Notes: generated from the sequence alone by a model not told the origin. 20,271 nucleotides of DNA from Gemmatimonadales bacterium UBA2975 (GCA_002348265.1 DEAT01000063.1:1-20271), one strand, 5' to 3'. Positions 1 through 8,036 are shown, numbered from the stretch's first letter. Translations and numbers: made by a program.

Positions 1-1
1 G

Positions 2-571
2 ATGCCGTTGGGTGTTAGCCGTCTGTACGTACAGACCGATGGTGAGAACAGCATGGCTGCATATATGAAGGCTATGAAAGAAGGACGATCCTTTGTGACG
101 ACAGGCCCGATGCTTGACTTCGAGTTAGGTGGTGTAAGACCTGGCGATGTCGTGTCGAGGGAGGGATCGGCTGAATTCAAGATCGATCTAGCCGCAGCGG
201 TTTCCGTCGACACCGTTGAACTGATTGTGAATGGTCTAGTGGTGTGGTCTGCGTCAGGGTTAGATGGTGCCGGAAGTCGCACTTATGCGGGCTCGGTAGA
301 ACTTCCGACTGCAGGCTGGGTGGCTGTCCGTGCTCGTGGAGGCGAAACGGTGTGGCCAGCTGCGGATAGTTACAGCTTTGCTCACACTAGCCCGGTGTGG
401 ATCGGGTCGATCGGAAGCGTACATCCCGATGCATTCCGGCGAGCGGCCGAAGAGTTGATGCCGCTTGTTGACGCTGCAGAAGCGAAGGTCCGCGTCTCCT
501 ATGGGGATACGGCCACACCTAAGATTCTAGCAGAATTTGAGGCTGCTCGGGTCCGTCTTAGCGGAGGATAG
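2..571 (+). CDS. CehA/McbA-type metallohydrolase, C-terminal fragment
   Basis: The reading frame is open from the window edge, so this is the last 189 residues of a longer protein; the Met at base 2 is probably internal. The stretch reading RLYVQTDGE, followed by an AYMKAMKEGRSFVTTGP block at about residues 20-36 and then GDVVS, matches the C-terminal end of PHP-fold CehA/McbA family metallohydrolases. There a GRSFVTxGP segment leads into a small beta-sandwich that ends the protein. The residues after about 45 (alternating hydrophobic strands, a VELIVNGLVVW strand) fit that sandwich. The metal-binding PHP part lies outside the window, so activity cannot be judged. CehA/McbA proteins are usually secreted hydrolases of uncertain substrate. 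The gene ends 19 bases before the convergent stop of the neighbouring sulfatase gene, with no visible terminator between them. The family call rests on a recalled motif pattern and is fairly secure. Confidence 0.72.
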   Translation: MPLGVSRLYVQTDGENSMAAYMKAMKEGRSFVTTGPMLDFELGGVRPGDVVSREGSAEFKIDLAAAVSVDTVELIVNGLVVWSASGLDGAGSRTYAGSVELPTAGWVAVRARGGETVWPAADSYSFAHTSPVWIGSIGSVHPDAFRRAAEELMPLVDAAEAKVRVSYGDTATPKILAEFEAARVRLSGG

Positions 572-590
572 AACCGGACCTATGGGCTAC

Positions 591-2549
591 TTAGTCTACG
601 ACCACTATCTCGTCGATGAATATCCATCCGGTGTTTCCTGAACCAGCATGCCAATCAGGGAGTGGCTCGTGGTTTTCTGCTTTGACGCGTATGTAGCGAA
701 CCGCTGATTCATCAGTATCGACCGTTAAAAGATGGGCTCTCACTTCTGGATCAGGACTGGGTGAGCGCTCTATGCTGGGCAGTTCACGCCAGTGAACCAA
801 ATCTTCTGAAACTGAGAACGTGATTCGTCTTGGCAGCATTATCCATGCTGATTGAATTTGCAGACAGTCCAAGCCAACCCGAGAGATGTTTCGAGTTGTG
901 CCCATGTCTACGGTCGCCTCGAAGTCGGCTCCGTCGTACGCTAGCCATCGCCCGTCCCTAAAGTCTCCCGAGCCAAGGCGGCCATCGATCAATGCGTCTG
1001 CCCCTGCACCCGGATAACGGGGGTCGGATGGTGTGAAGCTCATTAGATGCGCTCCGACCGCGACATGCCCTACGACGTCTTCACGCTCCAGGCTATAACG
1101 CCCTGGTGGACGGACGTGAGACCCTTGGCGTTGAGTAAGTCGGTCACCCAAAGCCGCTCGGGCTTGCTCAGCGACTACTTCGATTCGGGCCACTACGTCA
1201 GGGTGGTCAGCTGACACGTCTTGTGTTTCTCCTATATCCGTGGAGAGATCGTACAAGGCCGCAAGGACGGTTGGGAAAGCGTATGCTCCCGGGTGACCAT
1301 CAGCGCCTGGCTCGACGCCGACGTATGACCGTGTCCGATGCTCGAAGACACGCTTCCAGCGGCCGTCGCGTACTGCCCTTAGTTCACCCGTGTAGTAGTA
1401 CCAGAAGTCATGCCTAGGGGTTGCGTTCTCGTCGCCCAGAATCATTTCCAGAATACTGACGCCGTCGATCTCGTTTTCAGGTAGTGGCGCGCCCGTGATC
1501 TCCGCTACCGTGGGAAGAATGTCAATCGTCGATGCGAGACGGTCACATGTTGCTCCGGCTGGGATATGTCCAGGCCAGCGCATGATTGCGGGTACTCTCG
1601 GCCCCCCTTCGAAGGCTGTCCCTTTCCCTTCCCGTAGAGGACCCGTAGAACCGCCGTGGTTTCCGAAGTTTAGCCATGGTCCATTATCGCTTGTAAAAAT
1701 CACTAGTGTGTTTTCGGCGATCCCGTTTTCGTCTAATGCCTGGAGCACTTGTCCTGTGGACCAGTCCATTTCCTGCATGACGTCGCCGTAGAGACCCTGT
1801 TCGCTCGAATCTCGGAACGCACTTGAGACTCCGAGAGGGACATGCGGCATTGAGTGCGCTAGGTACAGAAAGAAGGGCTCTTTTGCGTTTCGCTCGATAA
1901 AGCTGACTGCCCGCTCGGTATAGCGAACAGTTAGTTGGTCCTGATCAGCCAACTCGTCCACAGTCTCGACCACTTCTTCTCCATCGATGAGCGGCAACGG
2001 TGGATACTGGCTCTTTCGCCCATCAGCTATCGGGACGCCGTCAAAGTCGACTGGCCACATGTCGTTGGAGTACGGCAGCCCGAAATACTCGTCGAAACCA
2101 TGGCTTAGTGGCAGGAATTCTGGCAGGTGTCCGAGGTGCCACTTCCCGACGGCTGCGGTGGCGTATCCGAGGGGCTTCAAGAGCTCAGCAATTGTCACTT
2201 CGCTTGGATTTAGTCCGACCTGTGCGGCTGGAGTCAATGCGCCGAAGATGGAGACGCGCGGGGCGTAGCATCCGGTCAGTAGAGAAGCACGAGAGGCTGA
2301 GCAAACTCCTTCAGATGCATAAAAGTCGGTGAACCGCATCCCTTCTTCGGCTAGGCGGTCGAGGTGAGGTGTCTTGAATCCGACCGCGCCATAAGTTCCG
2401 ACATCGGCATAGCCCTGATCGTCAGCAAATATCACGACTACGTTCGTGGGACGAGGCCGGCTCAAGCAGGCTGTTAGCCATGAGGGTGCTGCGATGGCAA
2501 GGCCGATGGCACCGGTACTTTGCAGAAAATCTTTGCGGGACGGTGTCAT
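591..2549 (-). CDS. Secreted arylsulfatase-type sulfatase with C-terminal discoidin-like domain
   Basis: Product of 652 residues from an ATG start. The N-terminus (MTPSRKDFLQSTGAIGLAIAA) has a Tat-like shape, with SRKDFLQ in place of a twin-Arg motif, then a hydrophobic stretch and a Cys at residue 28. The sulfatase domain covers about residues 35-470: metal-binding DD at 43-44, the formylglycine signature CSASR at 83-87 followed by LLTG, catalytic GKWHLGH around 135-141, and SDNG at 287-290 for metal binding. Residues about 490-652 form a separate beta-rich domain (DALIDG, RRITFSVSEDLVHW, RYIRVKAEN), typical of F5/8-type (discoidin/galactose-binding) modules that hold enzymes to glycans. It probably removes sulfate from an extracellular polysaccharide, but the substrate is not deducible. 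The core motif has Ala where the common signature has Pro. The gene follows the next sulfatase gene by 25 bases on the same strand and is probably cotranscribed with it. No clear Shine-Dalgarno sequence is seen. Confidence 0.9.
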   Translation of the reverse strand: MTPSRKDFLQSTGAIGLAIAAPSWLTACLSRPRPTNVVVIFADDQGYADVGTYGAVGFKTPHLDRLAEEGMRFTDFYASEGVCSASRASLLTGCYAPRVSIFGALTPAAQVGLNPSEVTIAELLKPLGYATAAVGKWHLGHLPEFLPLSHGFDEYFGLPYSNDMWPVDFDGVPIADGRKSQYPPLPLIDGEEVVETVDELADQDQLTVRYTERAVSFIERNAKEPFFLYLAHSMPHVPLGVSSAFRDSSEQGLYGDVMQEMDWSTGQVLQALDENGIAENTLVIFTSDNGPWLNFGNHGGSTGPLREGKGTAFEGGPRVPAIMRWPGHIPAGATCDRLASTIDILPTVAEITGAPLPENEIDGVSILEMILGDENATPRHDFWYYYTGELRAVRDGRWKRVFEHRTRSYVGVEPGADGHPGAYAFPTVLAALYDLSTDIGETQDVSADHPDVVARIEVVAEQARAALGDRLTQRQGSHVRPPGRYSLEREDVVGHVAVGAHLMSFTPSDPRYPGAGADALIDGRLGSGDFRDGRWLAYDGADFEATVDMGTTRNISRVGLDCLQIQSAWIMLPRRITFSVSEDLVHWRELPSIERSPSPDPEVRAHLLTVDTDESAVRYIRVKAENHEPLPDWHAGSGNTGWIFIDEIVVVD

Positions 2550-2574
2550 GGGGCGAAAGCTGTTGGGGTAGGGA

Positions 2575-4095
2575 TCAGCGTTCGTACGGAACTAGATCAG
2601 CCGCAGGAACGGAGAAGTGGTTGCGGAGTGAGTCTATTCGGAGCTTGAGGTTCTCTTGTAGTTCTGCGTATTCCGGTTTTCCGTAGACGCTAGAGAGCTC
2701 TTCGGGGTCTGCCTGGAGATCAAACAATTCCCATTCACCGATTTCGTAATAGTGGATGAGCTTGTGTGTGTGTGTGCGAACGCCGTAGTGCCTGCGGACC
2801 ATATGTGGACCTGGATACTCGAAGTATTGATAGTAGATTGCGTCACGCCAATCGTCGGGGTTCTCACCTCGCAGAAGTGGCAGAAGGCTCTCTCCCTGCA
2901 TCGATGCGGGTATGGTGGCGTCTGCGAGATCGAGGAAGGTCTCAGCGATGTCTAGGTTCTGGACAAGCGCGTTGTTTCTGGATCCAGCTTCCACGCCTTC
3001 CGGCCAGCGTACGATCAGCGGCGTTTTCAGTGATTCTTCATACATCCACCGCTTATCGTACCAACCGTGGTCTCCTAGGAAGAAACCCTGATCCGACATG
3101 TAGACCACTACCGTGTTCTGAGCGAGATCTTCCAGGTCGAGGTACTCAAGAACTCGCCCCAGATTGTCGTCTACAGATGCGACAGCCCGCAGATAGTCCT
3201 TGATGTAGCGCTGGTACATCCAGGAGGTGAGGTCGTCACCTTCCAGCCCCGCGCTGTCAAAAGCTGCATTCCTTGGTCCGTAGGCGTCATTCCAAGTATT
3301 TAACTGGCCTGAGGTGAGATTGTTGGGCGCCACGAACTTCAGATCCCGGGCACTCATGTGATCCGCGATTGTCATTTCCTGCGTCAGGGCAGCAGAGGTA
3401 CGACCAGATGCGTCATCGAAGAGTGTGCTTGGTTCCGGGATTTCTCGGTCGGCGAAGAGATCTAGGTGATCCGGACTGGGTGCCCATTCACGGTGCGGGG
3501 CCTTGTGCTGATACATCAGCAGAAAGGGCCGGTCAGGATCGCGGCTCTCCTCCAACCAATGAAGGGTTCGATCAGTAATGACATCGGTTGTGTAGCCTTC
3601 GTAAGCAACGCTGTCATCAGCTGAGAATAGGACCGGGTTGTAGTAGGGACCCTGACCTCTCAGCACTTCGAAGTGGTCGAAGCCCGATGGGTGGACCTTC
3701 AGGTGCCATTTCCCGATGATCGCTGTTTGGTAGCCGGCCTCTTGGAGAAGTCCTGGAAACGTGACGGTCGATGCGTGGAGGGTGTCGTAGTTCGTTGGTA
3801 CCCCGTTCAGGTGTCCGTACTGACCTGTCAGGATCGTCGCTCTACTCGGTGCACAGATTGAGTTAGTGACGAATGCATTCTCGAACAGCATGCCTTCCGC
3901 GGCGAGCCGATCAATATTGGGCGTTTCGTTTATGATTGAGCCATACGCCGACACCGCGTGAGCTGCGTGGTCGTCTGTGAAGACAAGAAGGATGTTCGGT
4001 CGTTCGGGTGCCGCTCGTCCGCAAGCGGTGCTTGTTAGAAAAGCAGCAGCCGAGAATAGGAAGAAGCCGAGTTTCTTATGGCTGAAAACGTACAT
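2575..4095 (-). CDS. Secreted S1-family sulfatase (N-acetylglucosamine-6-sulfatase-like)
   Basis: A sulfatase of 506 residues from the ATG at 4095; an in-frame ATG at 4131 would add 12 residues. The 4095 start is preferred because the protein then begins MYVFSHKKLGFFLFSAAAFL, a normal export signal. The extra residues would be read through a palindrome and a likely -10 box. A Cys at residue 25 (TSTAC) may be a poor lipobox. In the 4095 numbering the motifs are metal-binding FTDDH at about 39-43, the canonical formylglycine signature CAPSR at 81-85, GKWHL at about 128-132, and a C-terminal SDQG...GDHGW segment. The end (YEIGEWELFDLQADPEELSS) fits the DUF4976 tail found in GlcNAc-6-sulfatase and heparan-type sulfatases. 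It probably desulfates a sulfated glycan outside the cytoplasm. It is the first gene of the sulfatase pair. No sulfatase-maturating enzyme is in the window, so maturation must be encoded elsewhere. Confidence 0.9.
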   Translation of the reverse strand: MYVFSHKKLGFFLFSAAAFLTSTACGRAAPERPNILLVFTDDHAAHAVSAYGSIINETPNIDRLAAEGMLFENAFVTNSICAPSRATILTGQYGHLNGVPTNYDTLHASTVTFPGLLQEAGYQTAIIGKWHLKVHPSGFDHFEVLRGQGPYYNPVLFSADDSVAYEGYTTDVITDRTLHWLEESRDPDRPFLLMYQHKAPHREWAPSPDHLDLFADREIPEPSTLFDDASGRTSAALTQEMTIADHMSARDLKFVAPNNLTSGQLNTWNDAYGPRNAAFDSAGLEGDDLTSWMYQRYIKDYLRAVASVDDNLGRVLEYLDLEDLAQNTVVVYMSDQGFFLGDHGWYDKRWMYEESLKTPLIVRWPEGVEAGSRNNALVQNLDIAETFLDLADATIPASMQGESLLPLLRGENPDDWRDAIYYQYFEYPGPHMVRRHYGVRTHTHKLIHYYEIGEWELFDLQADPEELSSVYGKPEYAELQENLKLRIDSLRNHFSVPAADLVPYER

Positions 4096-4108
4096 GATGA
4101 CTGTGATA

Positions 4109-4126
4109 CCGTCAGTTAAATGACGG
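4109..4126. promoter_or_regulatory. 18-bp palindrome, possible operator between the sulfatase operon and menB
   Basis: CCGTCAGTTAAATGACGG reads almost the same on both strands; only bases 7 and 12 break the symmetry. It lies 13 bases upstream of the preferred sulfatase start (4095) and covers the transcription start predicted from the promoter at 4130-4159. A repressor bound here would block that promoter. No regulator gene is nearby, so the role as an operator is inference from symmetry and position. Confidence 0.4.
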
Positions 4127-4129
4127 GGC

Positions 4130-4159
4130 ATAATGCCGATGATTTCACGCCCGTTGCAA
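4130..4159 (-). promoter_or_regulatory. Candidate promoter of the sulfatase operon
   Basis: On the minus strand TTGCAA (4154-4159) matches the -35 consensus at four of six bases. After an 18-base spacer, CATTAT (4130-4135) matches the -10 consensus at four of six. The start point would fall near 4123, giving a leader of about 28 bases to the ATG at 4095. If real, it excludes the upstream ATG at 4131, which lies inside the -10 box. The match is moderate and is not proof. Confidence 0.35.
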
Positions 4160-4282
4160 GCATCGATCAGTCAGAGATTGCGGATAGGTGCTTCGAGGGG
4201 CGATGGTACGACTATAGAATCAGATCACAAATTCAGCACTGTTGAGAGCGTCGCAGTTACTGAGACACAAGGCACCCCCCAA

Positions 4283-5200
4283 ATGACAGCAGCCGATTCT
4301 TCAATGGTATCAGAGATTTTTGATGCGTCAGCCTGGCGTGAGGTCTCTGGTTTCGAGGGCCTGAGTGACATCACATACCACCGGTCCGTAGACGATAAGA
4401 CGGTAAGGATAGCTTTTAACCGGCCTGACTGTCGAAATGCCTTCAGGCCGTTAACGGTAGATGAGTTGTACAGAACGCTAGAGCATGCCAGAACATCATC
4501 GAGCGTTGGATGTGTGCTATTGACCGGGAATGGGCCATCACCCAAAGACGGTGGCTGGGCCTTCTCGTCTGGTGGTGATCAGCGGATCCGTGGTGCAGAT
4601 GGATATAAGTATGAAGGTGAAGAAGGGGAACTCGATCCTGCGCGATTGGGACGACTTCACATCCTCGAGGTTCAACGCCTGATCCGATTCATGCCTAAGA
4701 TCGTTATCGCGGTAGTGCCGGGCTGGGCCGCTGGTGGCGGGCACAGCCTACACGTGGTCTGCGATCTTACTCTGGCTAGTAAAGAACACGCGAGGTTTAA
4801 GCAGACCGACCCTGACGTAGCGAGTTTCGATAGCGGATTCGGATCGGCGTATCTCGCACGAATGGTGGGTCAGAAGCGTGCCCGTGAGATCTTCTTTCTC
4901 GGGTTCGACTACTCGGCAGATGAAGCGCTACAGATGGGAATGGTCAATGCTTCAATCCCGCACGAAGAACTTGAGAGCACGGCTCTGGACTGGGCGCGTA
5001 CCATTAATGAGAAGAGCCCCACAGCGATGCGTATGCTGAAGTACGGCTTCAACCTTATCGATGACGGTTTGGTTGGTCAGCAACTTTTCGCTGGTGAGGC
5101 TACGCGTCTGGCCTACGGCACCGAAGAGGCGCGAGAAGGAAGGGATGCATTCGTGGAGAAGCGTGAGAAAGATTTCTCAGGTTTTCCTTGGCACTATTGA
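4283..5200 (+). CDS. menB: 1,4-dihydroxy-2-naphthoyl-CoA synthase (MenB, type II)
   Basis: Crotonase-fold enzyme that closes the second ring of 1,4-dihydroxy-2-naphthoyl-CoA from o-succinylbenzoyl-CoA in menaquinone synthesis; cytoplasmic. The call rests on the MenB-specific blocks ITYHRSVDDKTVRIAFNRP, LLTGNGPSPKDGGWAF, SSGGDQRIRGADGY, GWAAGGGHSLHVVCDL, GFGSAYLARMVGQKRAREI and the C-terminal FPWHY. The segment QTDPDVASFDSG carries Asp where the E. coli enzyme has Gly (QTGPKVGSFDGG). This marks the type II MenB, as in Mycobacterium, which uses the Asp side chain in place of bound bicarbonate. The ATG at 4283 gives 305 residues, with AAGG about 10 bases upstream; 4304 would give 298. The frame stays open back to an ATG at 4133, but those 50 residues do not look like MenB. 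A weak promoter (TAGAAT at 4215-4220) lies upstream. No other men gene is nearby. The end overlaps the next, convergent gene by 7 bases. Confidence 0.9.
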   Translation: MTAADSSMVSEIFDASAWREVSGFEGLSDITYHRSVDDKTVRIAFNRPDCRNAFRPLTVDELYRTLEHARTSSSVGCVLLTGNGPSPKDGGWAFSSGGDQRIRGADGYKYEGEEGELDPARLGRLHILEVQRLIRFMPKIVIAVVPGWAAGGGHSLHVVCDLTLASKEHARFKQTDPDVASFDSGFGSAYLARMVGQKRAREIFFLGFDYSADEALQMGMVNASIPHEELESTALDWARTINEKSPTAMRMLKYGFNLIDDGLVGQQLFAGEATRLAYGTEEAREGRDAFVEKREKDFSGFPWHY

Positions 5201-6828
5201 TTAGCTGGCCGGTACACGCCGAACGCGCCTAACTCAAGCTGCTGGATGGTTTCTTGAGTATCGACCGTGAAGGTCACCAAAGAACTACCATAAGCCTGAC
5301 CATCACCTCCGTCGAAAAACAAGCGAAAGTCATCGTGGTGCCAATGCTCGAGTTCACCTGAGAATGCGCCTACCCCTTCGAATTGGAGCCTCATGCGGTC
5401 CCCATCCATGAAGATGTTGAATGGCCCGCTTACGGCGCTCGTATACGTGCCTAGGTATTCCGATAATGGAAGGGTCGGTTCGGTGTCCTTCACGCGCGCC
5501 GCGTCCTGCGCGGCAAATATCTGATCCACTTGCTCGAGGATAGCTTGGGTCTGCGTCATGGTCCGAGATTTCCAGTCCTCGTCCTCTAGGTCGAGTAGAC
5601 GAGAAAACACTCGTGCCGTGATCTCTTGATGTGGATAATACGGGGTCCAGGTGCTGCCGTTTGCGAGCACGACGATCCCAGCCTTTATCTCTGGCAGTAG
5701 AGCTGCGTAAGCGGGGAAACCGAAGATACCACCGCCGTGTGAGAGGTAGGTCTTCCCTTTGAAGGTCTCACGCGTCCAGCCCATCCCGTAGGAGACAGGT
5801 CGTCCTTCATCCGTGAACAGGAAGGTACTTTGGCTGCTGATTTGAGGCGCATGCATCTCTTGGACAGTCGTGGCGTTCAGGACCTGCACCCCCTCAAAGT
5901 CCCCGGCGTTGACCTGCATGATGAGCCAATTTGCCATATCCATCACATTGGATGCCATGCTTCCGGCAGCTTGCAGGTTGTCGTATGACTGCCATGCAAG
6001 CACGCGTCTGACTCCATCTCGATCCACACCGTGTGGCATTGCTACGTTCATCCCTGGAGCGTCTTCTATACCTACTTGCCCACTGGGCGCTGTCCCAAGA
6101 AAAGCAGGAGCTACGTAAGAGTCTTCCCAGATGCTGTAGGGGCTGCCTTCACTATTTGACATGTGGAGCGGGCTGAGAAGGCGTTCCTTAAGCCAATCGC
6201 CCCAGTCTCTCCCAGTGACCTCTTCTACGATGAGCCCAGCGATTCCATAAGCTTGGTTACTGTAGCGGAATGCCTCCCTCAAAGGCGTCTGGTTGTCTAA
6301 CATATGCGCACGTTTGGCTACTTCTCTTGCGTTTAGCAGTGTAAGCGCAGGAAATGCATGGGCGGGCATCCCAGAGCGGTGCGCTAACAGGTCTCGGATT
6401 GTCACGTTCCGGGTCACCGATGGATCCTTGAGCGCGAACCAAGGCAAGTGTGTTACTACGGGGTCGTCCCACTGGAGAAGGCCATCGTCTACTAGTGCTC
6501 CGAGGGTTGCTGCAGCAAACGCTTTTGTGGTGGATCCGATCTGAAAGAGAGTTTTGGCATCCACTGGGTCGTCTTTGCCCAACTCTTTGACACCAAATCC
6601 TTGAGCGAAGATCACCTTGTCATTGAGCACGACCGCTACTGCTAGACCTGGCAAATCCCACTCGAGCAGTGAGGACTCTATGTATTGTCCGAGGTCGGAA
6701 AGTCTTGGTTCAGAGTCGATGACCGGGGTTTGGTCCGTTGAGAATGCATTTACCGCTACCCACATCGCTAGAATTGCGCCGACGGCCAGCCGACTAGCGG
6801 TAATGGGACGTTTGGTACGGGTGCTCAC
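5194..6828 (-). CDS. Class C beta-lactamase-fold serine hydrolase (COG1680)
   Basis: Product of 544 residues from a GTG start, the only start that keeps the whole N-terminal signal (basic RTKRP, then a hydrophobic stretch at about 13-30). The catalytic domain spans about residues 42-415 with all three motifs: STTK at 99-102 (nucleophile Ser99), YSN at 189-191 and HGG at 364-366. Residues about 452-544 form an extra beta-rich C-terminal domain (EYLGTYTSAVSGPFNI...GVYRP), as seen in many esterase/peptidase-like members of this family. These proteins are mostly esterases, D-amino-acid peptidases or peptidoglycan-related hydrolases, and few are true antibiotic-resistance enzymes; the substrate is not deducible. 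The protein is probably periplasmic or held by an uncleaved signal. The gene starts 13 bases after the stop of the upstream class-A-like beta-lactamase gene on the same strand, so the two are probably cotranscribed and translationally linked. Confidence 0.88.
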   Translation of the reverse strand: MSTRTKRPITASRLAVGAILAMWVAVNAFSTDQTPVIDSEPRLSDLGQYIESSLLEWDLPGLAVAVVLNDKVIFAQGFGVKELGKDDPVDAKTLFQIGSTTKAFAAATLGALVDDGLLQWDDPVVTHLPWFALKDPSVTRNVTIRDLLAHRSGMPAHAFPALTLLNAREVAKRAHMLDNQTPLREAFRYSNQAYGIAGLIVEEVTGRDWGDWLKERLLSPLHMSNSEGSPYSIWEDSYVAPAFLGTAPSGQVGIEDAPGMNVAMPHGVDRDGVRRVLAWQSYDNLQAAGSMASNVMDMANWLIMQVNAGDFEGVQVLNATTVQEMHAPQISSQSTFLFTDEGRPVSYGMGWTRETFKGKTYLSHGGGIFGFPAYAALLPEIKAGIVVLANGSTWTPYYPHQEITARVFSRLLDLEDEDWKSRTMTQTQAILEQVDQIFAAQDAARVKDTEPTLPLSEYLGTYTSAVSGPFNIFMDGDRMRLQFEGVGAFSGELEHWHHDDFRLFFDGGDGQAYGSSLVTFTVDTQETIQQLELGAFGVYRPANQ

Positions 6829-6841
6829 GGTAGAAGTCTTC

Positions 6842-7894
6842 TCAACCGCGGTTAAATGTGAAGTAGTCGTGGATCGCCCGTGCGATATTTGCGATAACGG
6901 GCTCCATCGCTGGATTGTCCGGGAGTTTCGATTCCTTGATGTACACTACGGTGATGACGTGACCGGCCCCGTCAGGCAGGTCGATAATGCCAACGTCGTT
7001 TGTAGTTTCCCCGATCGTACCTGTCTTGTGCGCTACCTGGGTTCCGGGTGGGAGAGCGCCCTTGAGTCGCGCTTCACCGGTCTGGCAGCGGTACATGATG
7101 TCGATTAGAAGAGAGGAACTCTTCTCCGAAAGAATCTCCTGATCCCAGATCTTACGCAGGAGTCGGGCCATCGCTAAAGGTGTTGCCGTGTCCTGTGGGT
7201 CAGCGTTGAATGCAGCGTTGTCTGAACCGGCGTATCCATTGGCTAATTCTGTTTCGAGCAATGCTCTGTATTCATCGGGATAGATCCGGTTCTCGACCGT
7301 CACGTCGTCCCGTCCGAGCCAGTTGGCGATCAATGCCCATGTGGTCCGGTCTACCCGGATGCCATCTGCTCCGACTTCCACCATACGACCAGTGATCTCT
7401 TCTGCACCACCAGCGATTTCGAAAAGAATATCAGTCGCGATGTTGTCACTGATTTGAAGCATGAGTTCCAGAAGGTTGTGGATCGATAGCTGAACTCCTG
7501 GGTCGTCGAGCAGGTCGCTAATGGCGCTGGAAGTCAGGTAGACGTCCTCTCGCTCGATCTCAATCATGTCCGTGAGCGCGAGGTCCCCTTTATCCACCAT
7601 CGTAAGGATCTGAGTAGCAATCGGTACCTTGTAGGTACTAGCCATCGGGAAACGTTCTTCGCCGTTCATGGTCATCCACCGGCCGGTCTCGAGATGGTAT
7701 GCGGCCACCCCAACCGTCCCGAGTGCATGCTCGGCGAGACGAGAGACCTCTCTTGCTAGATGGTGAAGGCCCGCATCGTTATCTGAGACGCGTGTCTGTT
7801 GGCTAAGTGATACCGAAGGAGAGCTTAGGAGGCTCAGGATTGCGATTTGCGCGCAGACGAACGTCAGCCTGAGTTTTTGAACGCTGGGTTTCAT
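6842..7894 (-). CDS. Class A beta-lactamase-like protein with altered omega loop
   Basis: Product of 350 residues from the ATG at 7894, which has AAGAGGG 4 bases upstream; a TTG at 7933 would add 13 residues but has no such support. The N-terminus is a Sec signal (KPSVQKLRLTFVCAQIAILSLL). Counting from 7894, the motifs are STYK at 86-89 (nucleophile Ser86), SDN at 149-151 and KTGT at 290-293, with PLAMARLLRKIW in the usual place after the omega loop. Family members acylate on the serine and hydrolyse beta-lactams, with Glu166 as deacylating base. Here the region aligned to DRWEPELN reads DRTTWALI, so the Glu position is Thr185. About 37 extra residues separate it from the DTATP segment. Other acidic residues in the insert (for example in ETELAN, about 214-219) might take over. 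It may therefore be a slow beta-lactamase or a related D,D-peptidase or esterase. First gene of a two-gene unit. Confidence 0.85.
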   Translation of the reverse strand: MKPSVQKLRLTFVCAQIAILSLLSSPSVSLSQQTRVSDNDAGLHHLAREVSRLAEHALGTVGVAAYHLETGRWMTMNGEERFPMASTYKVPIATQILTMVDKGDLALTDMIEIEREDVYLTSSAISDLLDDPGVQLSIHNLLELMLQISDNIATDILFEIAGGAEEITGRMVEVGADGIRVDRTTWALIANWLGRDDVTVENRIYPDEYRALLETELANGYAGSDNAAFNADPQDTATPLAMARLLRKIWDQEILSEKSSSLLIDIMYRCQTGEARLKGALPPGTQVAHKTGTIGETTNDVGIIDLPDGAGHVITVVYIKESKLPDNPAMEPVIANIARAIHDYFTFNRG

Positions 7895-7898
7895 CGGG

Positions 7899-7905
7899 CC
7901 CTCTT
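7899..7905 (-). promoter_or_regulatory. Ribosome binding site deciding the start at 7894
   Basis: The minus strand reads AAGAGGG, ending 4 bases before the ATG at 7894. The alternative upstream start is TTG at 7933 and has no comparable site. It therefore sets the class-A-like beta-lactamase N-terminus at MKPSVQK, a normal Sec signal start. Confidence 0.55.
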
Positions 7906-8006
7906 GGCTCTTTGTGGGTGATTCAGTGGTCAAAGGCGCAGGTTACCGCCACCGGAAGGGATGCGCTACGAAGAACGTTTGCTCGTTACTAGACGTTTGA
8001 AGAGGT

Positions 8007-8036
8007 AGTATATCGTTGAGTAGCCTCGAGAGTCGG
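8007..8036 (-). promoter_or_regulatory. Candidate promoter of the beta-lactamase/serine hydrolase pair
   Basis: In the 174-base divergent region 7895-8068, the minus strand has TATACT (8007-8012), five of six to the -10 consensus. It lies 18 bases after CCGACT (8031-8036), three of six to the -35 consensus. The start would be near 8000, about 100 bases upstream of the ATG at 7894. A short inverted repeat (TTGAGT at 8016-8021, ACTCAA at 8044-8049) overlaps it. For the plus-strand gene at 8069 I found no convincing promoter. The evidence is weak. Confidence 0.28.

Noticed and set aside
2764..2775. GT dinucleotide run inside the second sulfatase gene, possible phase-variation tract
   Set aside because: It is only about six units, lies far from the start, and simply encodes a Thr-His-Thr-His stretch in an intact frame.
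4133..4282. Extra 50-residue N-terminus for MenB from ATG 4133
   Set aside because: The residues do not resemble MenB, the frame would begin 2 bases from the divergent sulfatase frame, and later ATGs give normal family lengths.
7895..7933. Longer class-A-like beta-lactamase starting at 7933
   Set aside because: That start is TTG without a ribosome site, while ATG 7894 has AAGAGGG upstream and begins a normal signal peptide.
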